Positions 35,626-43,543 of a DNA stretch of 43,662 nt are shown in pieces. How positions within the stretch are numbered: the stretch's first letter is position 1; each line of letters begins with the position of its first letter. A model generated the notes under the pieces. That model saw nothing but the letters and a program-made list of their open reading frames with translations. It did no database searches and was not told where the DNA came from. This DNA is from CAZYVD01 sp964651045 (GTDB taxonomy: Bacteria; Zhuqueibacterota; QNDG01; DSAB01), in contig CAZYVD010000016.1 of NCBI GenBank assembly GCA_964651045.1, forward strand, positions 1 through 43,662. Direction: 5' to 3'. The position numbers and the translations under genes are program-made.

Positions 35626-36878
35626 ATTGCCGCCTCCGTTTGCCGTTTTTTCAACAACTCCGTCACCCGCACCCGCCCGGTGAGCAGGTCTTGCATCAAG
35701 GCGGTTTTAAGTTTTTGTAATTTCATTAATAATTTTTTTTGTTTTAATATCGCCTTATCTATTTTTAATAATTTTTTTGATATTTTTATTTGTTCAGATA
35801 TTTTGGGCCTTACAATTAGTATTTTCTTTAAATGGTTAGGATAAATATGAATCACTGAACTCCCTTGTCCAAGTAATGCTTTTTGCCTTTGAATTTTATA
35901 CGAATTCAATAAGAATGACAAATATATTGGTTCAAAACTTTTTGTTCGGAAAATGATAATGTCGCCACCAGCATATGCTCTATTCCTACCAATATATGTT
36001 ATACATTTACCAATTTCTTCATGAGTTTCACCTGACCCGGTAAAGAGTATATCACCATATAAAATTGGTGATCTATCTTTCACAATTTCTTCTGGTACCT
36101 TAGAATATAATATTTCAGTGTAAAAATCATATCTAGTATAGATTTCACCATATAAAATACAATCAACCCCATTCATTGATAAGTTAGATTTTGAAATTGT
36201 TAAACCTTTAAAGAAACTTCCATATTTATCTATATATTCAACCTCCCACTCCACTGGAATCCTGCCCAGCGGCGAGTCTTTAAACCGGTGCGTTTTTTCG
36301 GAGCGGATGTTGCCCTGCTCGTCGATGCCCTTGGTCAGCAAATCCTGCATCAGCCCGGTTTTGATGCGCTGCAGTTTGGCAATCACCGCCTCGGTCTGCT
36401 CAATCGCCCGATCCACTGTGGAAAGGATTTCGGCGATTAGGGATTGCTCATCATAAGATTTTGGAATGAAAATTTTACGTTTCTTGTATTCAGAAATCCA
36501 TCTTCGTTTGTGATCTCCCCCAATTGAAGTTATTTTAATTGTAGAAAGCAGTTCAAAAATAAATTTCAGGTTAGTTTTATTTTTTGATTTCTCTTTTAAA
36601 AATTTCATAGCAGATGATTTTACCTTAAAAGGAAAATCAACAAATTTGCAATCAGTGGTAAAATCATCAAAAATGATCACAGGTAATTTTGTGTAAATGC
36701 CTTTTGTTTCAGATGTATATCCTAAAATAAAAGATTTCCCAGCCGTTAAAACAGGAATACCTGTTTTATCATAATTTGTTGACTCAACTAAGTATTTATA
36801 TGGTTGTTCATAATTAAGCACTTCGCCTAATTCAACTTCCACCCAATCGTCAATTTGATTTTTTTTCTCAGTGTTCAT
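35622..36878 (-). CDS. hsdS: Type I restriction specificity subunit (HsdS)
   Basis: Recognises the bipartite DNA target. Two target-recognition domains (about 1-150 and 210-370) alternate with two helical conserved regions whose ends repeat: LQRIKTGLMQDLLTKG in the middle and LQKLKTALMQDLLTGR at the C-terminus, the usual internal repeat. Both recognition domains are strikingly A+T-rich while the conserved parts (for example 36240-36420) are G+C-rich. This suggests the recognition domains were exchanged by recombination. The start overlaps the hsdM stop by 4 nt. The recognition sequence cannot be read from the protein. Confidence 0.94.
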   Translation of the reverse strand: MNTEKKNQIDDWVEVELGEVLNYEQPYKYLVESTNYDKTGIPVLTAGKSFILGYTSETKGIYTKLPVIIFDDFTTDCKFVDFPFKVKSSAMKFLKEKSKNKTNLKFIFELLSTIKITSIGGDHKRRWISEYKKRKIFIPKSYDEQSLIAEILSTVDRAIEQTEAVIAKLQRIKTGLMQDLLTKGIDEQGNIRSEKTHRFKDSPLGRIPVEWEVEYIDKYGSFFKGLTISKSNLSMNGVDCILYGEIYTRYDFYTEILYSKVPEEIVKDRSPILYGDILFTGSGETHEEIGKCITYIGRNRAYAGGDIIIFRTKSFEPIYLSFLLNSYKIQRQKALLGQGSSVIHIYPNHLKKILIVRPKISEQIKISKKLLKIDKAILKQKKLLMKLQKLKTALMQDLLTGRVRVTELLKKRQTEAAI

Positions 36879-39571
36879 TTTTCTTCTTCTAAATACCCCA
36901 ACTCATTCAAAAATCCATTCAACTCCTGTAAGGTCTGCTCCCGCTCGCTTTCAATCTGCCGCAAACTCACCGCGTATTTGTCCCACAAATTTTCTAATAC
37001 GGCAATCAGGTTGCGCTTTTCGGCGTTCAGGTAGCGTTCCAACTGGTCGGCAATCAAATCGTACAGTTTCTTCAAGATTAACTGCCGGCACTCTTCTTCC
37101 GTTATTTTGTCGCCGATTTCGGTCATCAGTAATTCCACTCGCTGCAAACGTTCCTGCAAGGTTTTTCGGTCTTTTTTCAGCGCAGTGATTTTCTTTTTAT
37201 CATCTTTGTTAGCCGGATCCAATCGCTGCATCTGTTCTTCCGCCTGTCGCAGCAAATCGTGAATTTCCGCCTTCTCTTCGTCGGCGCCGTTGCGCTTCAG
37301 GCTCAACAGCACGTCCAGTTCAAATTTCTTTTCTTTAATCTGTTTTTTAATGGCTTTGATCTCATTTTCGATTCGCTTGATAGTTTGTAACTGTGTTTCG
37401 TAAGTCTGCCGTTCCTTTTCAGCTGTGGTGCCGTATGTGGCTTGCAGGTCGCGCACCATCATTGTCAGATGTTCTTTTACTGCTCTGGGCGTTACGGTTT
37501 CTTCCTCCTCCGGCTCGTACTCCACTGCCTCCACGGCTTCGTTCAGTGCGCTTTCCTTTTCGCTCAATTGCGCTTCCAGCGCCTCGATTCCGTCTTTTTT
37601 GCGGCTGAAAAATGCGTCACTCAAATAATCGTCTGGAATCAGGATATGGCTCCAGCCGATGTTGACAATGGTTTTCAGGTCATAGCGGATGTTCTGCCAC
37701 CAGTTGACGAATACCCCTGCGGTCTGGAATTCGTCTAACACGCCGATGGGCGTGAGTTGCTGCTTCAGGCTGGTCAGCAATTGGCTGCGCACTGCCGGCA
37801 GGTTGTTGTTCTTGTACAGGCGCGAAAATTCTTCTTGCGCGGTTTGCCACCAGCGGCGCATGACCTCCTGCATGCTGGCAATGGTTTGCTGCACATTGGT
37901 ATCGGCTTCGATGATTTCCCGAATCTGCGTTTTTTCCTGAATGTTCGCTCGAAAACGTAGATAGCCCGGACGCAAATCCTCAAACAGCACGGCAGGGTCG
38001 AAGGAAAATTTTCTGAATTGCGTATGTTTGGCTTCCACTTCCTTTTTCGGCACTCCGCCAATCAAATGGGCAGTGACGTCTTCCGGCTCTGGTTCAGGCG
38101 TGTTGTCCACATAGCGGCGGATGTTGAGATTTACATCATGTTCTTCGATAATTTCTTGCACATCCACAAGACGTGAGTATTTGGGAATTTTCAGTTTGTT
38201 GGTGAACACGTAATCGATTTTTTCGATGTCCTCCGGGCGCAGTTTGTTCTGATTCTTGCCTTCTGCGTATTCGGCATCGGCGTTGATGAACAGGATTTTG
38301 TTTTTCAATTCGTCCGGCTTGTTTTTGTTGATCACAAGCACACAGGCGGGAATGCCGGTTCCGTAAAACAGTCCCGGCGGCAGGCCGATAATGGCTTCAA
38401 TCACGTCGTCTTTTAATAATATTTCCCGAATCACTTTTTCCTTGCCACCGCGGAACAGTACGCCGTGCGGCATGATGGTTGCCATTTTGCCGTAGGGCTT
38501 CAGACTGGCAATCATGTGCTGGACAAACATTAAATCTGCCTTCTTACCGGTTTCCGGGCAGAATTCTTTGAAACGGTTGGGAAATTTCATATTCTGGCGG
38601 CTGTAATTCTGGGAAAAGGGCGGATTGGCCAGCACACGGTCGAATTTCTTCCAGGAACCGGTTTCATCTTTAATAAGCGGTTCTTCTATTGTGTCACCGT
38701 TTTCAACGGTAAAATTTTTGATGTTGTGCAAAATCATATTCATGATGCAAATAGTCCAGACTGTGCCATTGGAGTCCTGTCCGTAAAGATGAAGATTGTG
38801 TGGATCCTGTCCCTGTTCCTCCACATACTGGTAGGTTTGAATCAAAAAGCCGCCACTGCCCACAGTAGGATCGTAGATTTCCATGCCTTCATGCGGTTTA
38901 ACCAGTTGCACCAGCAGGCGTACCACTTCGCCGGGTGTGTAGAATTCGCCGCCCTTTTTCCCGGCGCTGTCGGCAAAATATTTAATCAAATATTCGTACG
39001 CTGCACCTAACAGATCAGGAAATTCGAAATTCTCATTAATCAGTACAAAACGGGGATTATTGAAATGATCCAGCAAATCTTTCCAGCGCTGATCAGACAC
39101 GCGGGAAGCGCCTTCCTTGCCCTTGCCGGCATTAAAATCGATATTATTTTTCAGCACGCCGTGCAGCAGTTCGTTTTCATTTTCAATGGCATCCAGCGCC
39201 TTGTTCAGCATTTCCCCGATATTGCTTTTCAGATGCTTCAGCGGCGGAACTTCATTGCCGTTTTCGTCAATCCAGCCCTCGTGCCAGCGGGCACGTTTGG
39301 GCACAAAAAAAGTGTCGCCGTAGGCTGTTTTGTCTTCCAGCAACTCAGCAATGGTCTGGTCATTCAATCCCTGTTCTCTATAATACCTGCGGAGTCCCTC
39401 TCGCTTGCGGTCAAACTCATCAGAAAGGCGTTTAATAAAAAGTAATCCAAAAATAAATTCCTTGTATTCGGAAGCATCCATCTTGCCGCGCAGGATATCT
39501 GCGGCTTTGAAGAGGAAATTTTCCAGTTCGGAAAGGGTGATTTTATTTTGCCTTATATTACCCTTCATCAT
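36875..39571 (-). CDS. hsdM: Type I restriction adenine methyltransferase subunit (HsdM), long form
   Basis: N6-adenine methyltransferase. An N-terminal helical HsdM_N domain (to about 145) is followed by the SAM-binding region with D234-P-T-V-G-S-G-G (motif I) and the catalytic N316-P-P-F (motif IV). After about residue 530 comes an extra region of about 370 residues. It contains a W-rich part (RRWWQTAQEEF, NWWQNIRYD) and a long charged coiled coil (about 670-870, many Glu/Lys/Gln). Total length 898 is far above the usual ~500. The C-terminal extension may brace HsdS/HsdR; this is inference. It opens the hsdM-hsdS-darT-darG-hsdR-DUF45 operon. Confidence 0.94.
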   Translation of the reverse strand: MMKGNIRQNKITLSELENFLFKAADILRGKMDASEYKEFIFGLLFIKRLSDEFDRKREGLRRYYREQGLNDQTIAELLEDKTAYGDTFFVPKRARWHEGWIDENGNEVPPLKHLKSNIGEMLNKALDAIENENELLHGVLKNNIDFNAGKGKEGASRVSDQRWKDLLDHFNNPRFVLINENFEFPDLLGAAYEYLIKYFADSAGKKGGEFYTPGEVVRLLVQLVKPHEGMEIYDPTVGSGGFLIQTYQYVEEQGQDPHNLHLYGQDSNGTVWTICIMNMILHNIKNFTVENGDTIEEPLIKDETGSWKKFDRVLANPPFSQNYSRQNMKFPNRFKEFCPETGKKADLMFVQHMIASLKPYGKMATIMPHGVLFRGGKEKVIREILLKDDVIEAIIGLPPGLFYGTGIPACVLVINKNKPDELKNKILFINADAEYAEGKNQNKLRPEDIEKIDYVFTNKLKIPKYSRLVDVQEIIEEHDVNLNIRRYVDNTPEPEPEDVTAHLIGGVPKKEVEAKHTQFRKFSFDPAVLFEDLRPGYLRFRANIQEKTQIREIIEADTNVQQTIASMQEVMRRWWQTAQEEFSRLYKNNNLPAVRSQLLTSLKQQLTPIGVLDEFQTAGVFVNWWQNIRYDLKTIVNIGWSHILIPDDYLSDAFFSRKKDGIEALEAQLSEKESALNEAVEAVEYEPEEEETVTPRAVKEHLTMMVRDLQATYGTTAEKERQTYETQLQTIKRIENEIKAIKKQIKEKKFELDVLLSLKRNGADEEKAEIHDLLRQAEEQMQRLDPANKDDKKKITALKKDRKTLQERLQRVELLMTEIGDKITEEECRQLILKKLYDLIADQLERYLNAEKRNLIAVLENLWDKYAVSLRQIESEREQTLQELNGFLNELGYLEEEK

Positions 39572-39976
39572 TTGTGCCTGTATAATATGTATATTTACAC
39601 AACGATTTTTATACTGAATAAATCATAATTACCTGAAAAAGTAGTTTTCTATTCGCGGAGAAGTAATTTATAAAAATAATTTACAAGAAAAAATTATAAA
39701 ATGAAATACAAAAATTTTGACACTGTTCAATTACTCCAAATTGAAACACATTTAAAGCTTATCAGTAAAATAGAAAAAAACAGATACTACTGGTCAATTG
39801 ATTTATTCCTTAAAATATCCGCCGGCTGTACAGCAGCTTCACGGCTCTTCAGTCAGACACCTGACAAAGCATAATAAAATCCAGTACTGCCCGATATAGA
39901 CTGAAAAAAATATCTATCAATTAAAAAGCTAATAAACCTTCCCCTTTTGCACCACTGATAAAGGGCCTGCCCTTCT
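39572..39976. other. Gap of about 405 bp before the GH92 gene; contains one possible tiny ORF
   Basis: A+T-rich upstream region of the hsdM operon, so it should hold the operon promoter. A plus-strand frame at 39701-39874 (57 residues, MKYKNFDTVQLLQIETHL...) starts with ATG but has no Shine-Dalgarno sequence and matches nothing I know. The part near 39800-39870 is more G+C-rich and may be a remnant of a lost gene. Confidence 0.35.
39701..39874 (+). CDS. Doubtful small ORF, 57 residues
   Basis: Reads from an ATG to a TAA without interruption (start MKYKNFDTVQLL, end SRLFSQTPDKA). There is no convincing ribosome binding site and no family match. It may be a fragment of a decayed gene in the hsdM upstream region. 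Confidence 0.15.
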   Translation: MKYKNFDTVQLLQIETHLKLISKIEKNRYYWSIDLFLKISAGCTAASRLFSQTPDKA

Positions 39977-42469
39977 CTATTCCCTGCCGCTGGAAAATGA
40001 AGGTGGTACATTATTTATACTGCCAAATTCCGGATTTGGCCTGTCTGACATCTTAAATTTCAATTTAATGCCTTTTTGCATATACCCGGAATCAATCCAC
40101 GATGCCATACTCTTTTTACCGTTTACATATAAAGATTCAACATAGATATTTAAAGGAGATGCATCTTCAGCATCTATAACAATATCTCCGTTTGAACGGC
40201 AGATTCTTGCCTTTACAAAAACAGGACTTCCGAGAACCAGATCCGCACGTCCGGGATAATATGGGTAAAGTCCCAGAGATGTAAATACATACCATGAAGA
40301 CATCTGCCCCAGATCGTCCTGACCGGGAATTCCTGTTACTTCATCGCTCCAGAGCAGAAACAGAACAGCACGCAGAGTCTCCTGTGTTTTGTACGCCTTT
40401 CCTGTAAAAAGATACATCCAGGGGGCATTCAGCGAAGGTTCATTCGATAAATCCGAATAACGGCCTCCTGCCCTGCAAAGAGCCCAGGTGCCATCTGGTT
40501 TTTTAAAGAAATTGTCCAGTCTTTTTTCAGCTTTCTCTGGTCCGCCAAGTTTTTCTATTAATGTCCTGCTGTCAAAGGGAATCATCCATAAGTATTGCAG
40601 AGGACTCCCCTCTACAAAAAGATAGGGTGACTCTGGATCAAACGGCACCTTCCAGGTTCCGTCCTTATGACGGCCCTGAATATAGCCCATAGAATCCGTT
40701 GCCTCGGGGTTGAACAGATTCTTCCAGTAGCCTGATTGTTTCAGGAATAGACGATAGTCTTCTTCTCTGCCAAGTCTTCGGGCTAACTGAGAAAGTGCAA
40801 AATAGGACGAGGCCTGCTCCAGTGTTTCCGATGCACCCTCCCATGCATTGGACTCATCGGAGATATAGTGCAGTTTAAGCCACTGGTCAAGGGAAGGTTT
40901 TTGCCCCCTTGTAAAAATCGGTTTCCCTTCGTCACTCAGGTCAAGCTTTGTAGGTGTTTTTGCCGCTTTTGCAAGAGATGCGTATGCGCCGTTTACATCA
41001 AATCTATCTGCGCCGAATGCAACAAAGTTTGCAATGGCAATTGTTGAAGGATCTCCGCACATAACAGCCGTAGGGCCGTTGTTGTGTGTCCATCTGTCCC
41101 ACACACCATTGTACTGACAGGCCTGATTATAAAGAGACTGTGCTATGTCGCTTGCTCTGTCCGGATAAATAAGAGCAATTAACTGGAGCTGAGATCTGTA
41201 AACATCCCATCCGGAGAAATTGGCATACTGGGCTTTTTGATTTTTTTCTATCTGATGTACTTTTCCATCAAATCCTGCGTATTGTCCGTTTACATCGCTG
41301 AAAACATTAGGATGCAATTGTGAATGATAAAGAGCAGTATAAAAAGTTGTCAACAGGGCAGTACTGTCAGATTTAACCTTGATTTTTGACAAAGCCCTGT
41401 TCCAGGATTCATAAGCCTTTTTGCGTATCGATTCAAAATCGTCTCCGTTTTTCTGCTCTGTCTCCAGATTCAGTCTTGCATTTTCTATACTGACATAAGA
41501 GATTCCCACTCTTAGAATCAGTTCACGGTTCTTTGAAGTATCAAAAGTTACCCATGCCCCTGAACCCATGCCTGTTTTGGGAATACCTCGTTCGCCATAC
41601 GGCATCCCGCCCCTGGCTTCAATTGTACCTGGTCTGACAGACGTATCTTCCCATGTACCTGTTCCTGTTATTTTTTTATTCAGCTTTGCTACAAAGTACA
41701 ATGTATAATAATCCCTGCGGTTGTATTCGCCGAGATAACCGCAGAAGTTTCCGCTGGTCACCCATCCTGTAATTTCTCTTTTTGCAGTGTCTATTTTTGT
41801 ATAAGCAAAACTGCTGCCAAGCTGAGAATATGATGTCCGTATTAACAGATGCGCAGGTTTTCCTTCAGGATATGTAAAACGTGCAATACCGGTTCGAACA
41901 GTTGCACTTAATTCAACATTGACTCCGTTTCCCAGCTTTACCTGGTAATAACCCGGCTGAGCCGTTTCATTGTCATGGCTGAAACTGCTGCTGTAGTATG
42001 CATCTATCGGATCATTGTCAGGAGAGTGTTTTATCTCTTTTGTAAACGGAAGAAACGGTATATCTCCTGAGGCACCAAGACAGCCTGTTCCTGAAAGATG
42101 TGTAAGTGAGAATCCTCTGATACGGCTGGCAGCATAATTATATCCTCCGGGAGAAACTGGAATACGCAGACCTTCTTCCAGAATCTTTTTGATTCTGGGC
42201 AAGAAGAGTAAATCCTCGCTGAATGCAGTTTCAGGGCTGAAATTAAGCATACCAAAAGGTAGACATGCTCCAGGTATTGTATTCCCTGCATCTCTGTAAG
42301 ATCTCTTTCCCCCAGTGCCGATGAACGGATTGACAAACCGGGCCGGATCTCTTACAAATTCAGACCTGAACATATTGCATTTCATTGTCAGGATTGAAAG
42401 AGCAAAAAACATAGCGAACAGTGCGCGACTAATGGTCACAGGATAAAGGATTCTACTTTTTTGGTGCAT
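39977..42469 (-). CDS. GH92 family alpha-mannosidase, exported
   Basis: An exo-acting alpha-mannosidase family protein of about 830 residues, calcium-dependent. Family blocks are VNPFIGTGG near the N-terminus, GACLPFGMLNFSPET, RGFSLTHLSGTGC, SGWDVYRSQLQLIALIYP, VEGSPLQYLWMIPFD (acid Glu near 620) and GQDDLGQMSSWYVFTSLGLYP with the two base-type Asp (718-719). The segment usually E-G-N-A-W-Q-Y...P-H-D is changed to E-G-S-P-L-Q-Y...P-F-D, which may alter specificity. I start at the ATG at 42469 because GGGAG (complement of 42476-42480) is well spaced; a longer frame starts at 42529. A hydrophobic signal (ALFAMFFALSILTMKC) directs export. The likely substrate is N-glycan or yeast-type mannan. 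Confidence 0.9.
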   Translation of the reverse strand: MHQKSRILYPVTISRALFAMFFALSILTMKCNMFRSEFVRDPARFVNPFIGTGGKRSYRDAGNTIPGACLPFGMLNFSPETAFSEDLLFLPRIKKILEEGLRIPVSPGGYNYAASRIRGFSLTHLSGTGCLGASGDIPFLPFTKEIKHSPDNDPIDAYYSSSFSHDNETAQPGYYQVKLGNGVNVELSATVRTGIARFTYPEGKPAHLLIRTSYSQLGSSFAYTKIDTAKREITGWVTSGNFCGYLGEYNRRDYYTLYFVAKLNKKITGTGTWEDTSVRPGTIEARGGMPYGERGIPKTGMGSGAWVTFDTSKNRELILRVGISYVSIENARLNLETEQKNGDDFESIRKKAYESWNRALSKIKVKSDSTALLTTFYTALYHSQLHPNVFSDVNGQYAGFDGKVHQIEKNQKAQYANFSGWDVYRSQLQLIALIYPDRASDIAQSLYNQACQYNGVWDRWTHNNGPTAVMCGDPSTIAIANFVAFGADRFDVNGAYASLAKAAKTPTKLDLSDEGKPIFTRGQKPSLDQWLKLHYISDESNAWEGASETLEQASSYFALSQLARRLGREEDYRLFLKQSGYWKNLFNPEATDSMGYIQGRHKDGTWKVPFDPESPYLFVEGSPLQYLWMIPFDSRTLIEKLGGPEKAEKRLDNFFKKPDGTWALCRAGGRYSDLSNEPSLNAPWMYLFTGKAYKTQETLRAVLFLLWSDEVTGIPGQDDLGQMSSWYVFTSLGLYPYYPGRADLVLGSPVFVKARICRSNGDIVIDAEDASPLNIYVESLYVNGKKSMASWIDSGYMQKGIKLKFKMSDRPNPEFGSINNVPPSFSSGRE

Positions 42470-42778
42470 TTTAATCTCCCTTGTTTGGTTATTACGATTA
42501 TAATTCTGCAGTTTCGGGTCATAGTCCATAGATATAATTAATTCAGATATTTTCCTAATTGCAGTTAATCAACATTTTGTTATGTAATTGTGATAAATGT
42601 AAAGATAGTATTTAATTTTAATTTATCAAGCTTATTTATTAATTTTATGCGAATGATTATCATAATAAACAATCATTGAAATGTCAAGCAAGAAATGAAA
42701 AAACTTCTATATTTATATTTTCTCTACGAAAAATATAGGTATTCTCTTTTTATGGATTGCGCGAGCATGTTGCCTTTT
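42470..42778. other. A+T-rich upstream region of the GH92 gene
   Basis: About 309 bp without a gene. It contains the GH92 Shine-Dalgarno site (42476-42480, minus) and an inverted repeat AATGATT (42652-42658) / AATCATT (42671-42677) with an adjoining TGATTATCAT that resembles half of a Fur-type box. The regulatory reading is weak. Confidence 0.3.
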
Positions 42779-42784
42779 TTAAAA

Positions 42785-42802
42785 GCGACGCCAAAGCGTC
42801 GC
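42785..42802. repeat. Short G+C-rich palindrome at the RAYT 3' end
   Basis: GCGACGC (42785-42791) and GCGTCGC (42796-42802) are exact inverted arms around CAAA. Part of the motif (CGACGCCAAAG) recurs at the right-hand direct repeat near 43539-43549, so it probably belongs to the element's ends. Confidence 0.6.
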
Positions 42803-42812
42803 AGTTCGAAAT

Positions 42813-42835
42813 ATACTATACAGGACACTCGACGC
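42813..42835 (+). repeat. Direct repeat, left copy (23 bp)
   Basis: A 23-nt sequence beginning ATACTATACAGGACAC; it matches 43521-43543 at 21 of 23 positions in the same orientation, 708 bp apart. The pair brackets most of the RAYT pseudogene. Confidence 0.65.
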
Positions 42836-42847
42836 ATTTGGATTTTC

Positions 42848-42883
42848 ATTATCCAATTCCCATTGCAATGGGAATTGGATAAT
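42848..42883. repeat. Perfect 36-bp palindrome inside the RAYT 3' coding part
   Basis: The 18-nt arm ATTATCCAATTCCCATTG is followed directly by its exact reverse complement, with no loop. In the RAYT frame it encodes the segment IIQFPLQWELDN, where family members usually have IINNPLQW. The left half appears to have been altered so that it mirrors the right half. Confidence 0.85.
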
Positions 42884-43046
42884 ATATTCCCGGATGCGGT
42901 TTAATTCGTTTTGGTTACGGATAATATGTTCCTAATAATTGTTTTGCCATAATTTTTGGCCGGGGGTGTTGCGATATTGATTGATACGGCGTGACGAAAA
43001 TGTTTTAAATCCACGAACAATTTCCGGCAACCCATGCCGTTTCATC

Positions 43047-43075
43047 GTAGGGGCGGGTTTTAAACCCGCCCCTAC
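43047..43075. repeat. REP-like hairpin within the RAYT reading frame
   Basis: GTAGGGGCGGGTTT (43047-43060) and its exact reverse complement (43062-43075) are separated by one base. The G+C-rich 14-bp arms form a very stable hairpin of a type found dispersed in many bacterial genomes. It is read in the shifted frame as VGAGLKPAPT, a string often seen in RAYT proteins. Confidence 0.8.
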
Positions 43076-43467
43076 ATCATCATTGATAATGATAATGCCA
43101 TGAATATGGTTCGGTAAACGTATTCATCCAATTTGATATGATTATAATGTTTCGGTAAATCATTCCAAATCGTTTTTACAATCAATCCTTGTTTATTCAA
43201 AATCATTTCACCATCCACAATGTCACCAAATAAACATTCCCTGTTTTGGGTTACGATTGTCACGTAATACCCTCCAGCGTGAGAATAATCGTATCCTTTT
43301 AAACGTATTGACCTGCAATGGCGTATTTTTGGATTATATTTCATTTTATCGAAAATGTTTTAATAATCTACCCGAATGTATTAATATCTTTTTTGTGCTT
43401 TTCCCATAATTCATGTTTCACATACAAAGGTAAATATCAGCGGGTGACCATCATATTTAATTTTTAT

Positions 43468-43500
43468 CGTGTGGCACGACCACAAGGCTCATGCCCCACG
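43468..43500. repeat. Imperfect hairpin, REP-like
   Basis: Arms CGTGTGGCACGA (43468-43479) and TCATGCCCCACG (43489-43500) pair at 10 of 12 positions around a 9-nt loop. It is a second palindrome type beside the RAYT remnant. Confidence 0.55.
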
Positions 43501-43520
43501 CAGTAACTTTATTATATGTT

Positions 43521-43543
43521 ATACCATACAGGACACCCGACGC
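43521..43543 (+). repeat. Direct repeat, right copy (23 bp)
   Basis: Begins ATACCATACAGGACAC and matches the left copy at 42813-42835 with two C/T differences. It is followed by CAAAG, as in the palindrome at 42785-42802. Confidence 0.65.

Larger units (their letters stand above)
42779..43344 (-). pseudogene. Decayed RAYT (REP-associated IS200-like tyrosine transposase)
   Basis: The first frame from 43344 gives MKYNPKIRHCRSIRLKGYDYS...GGYYVTIVTQNRECLFGDIVDGEM...KLDEYV, the N-terminal half of a RAYT. At about 43112-43119 the frame is broken just before the catalytic H-x-H: in the shifted frame it continues PNHIHGIIIINDDVGAG, RRINQYRNTPGQKLWQNNY, then an in-frame TAG (complement of 42932-42934) where a Tyr codon is expected, then EHIIRN...LNRIREYIIQFP and on to a TAA at 42779-42781. 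So there is one frameshift plus one nonsense change across a normal length of about 188 codons. RAYTs act on palindromic REP sequences, several of which lie in and around this gene. Confidence 0.85.

Noticed and set aside
35059..35844. Plus-strand frame of 261 codons opposite darT and hsdS
   Set aside because: It spans two well-supported minus-strand genes and shows no domain; a shadow frame.
42695..42904. Plus-strand frame of about 69 codons
   Set aside because: It lies opposite the RAYT pseudogene 3' part and includes the palindrome; the amino-acid sequence has no recognisable features.
43318..43506. Plus-strand frame of about 62 codons at the right end
   Set aside because: It runs through the hairpin and A+T-rich DNA, has no ribosome binding site and no family match.
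42785..43543. CRISPR array at the right end
   Set aside because: There are only two direct repeat copies 708 bp apart, with a transposase remnant between them; no regular spacers.
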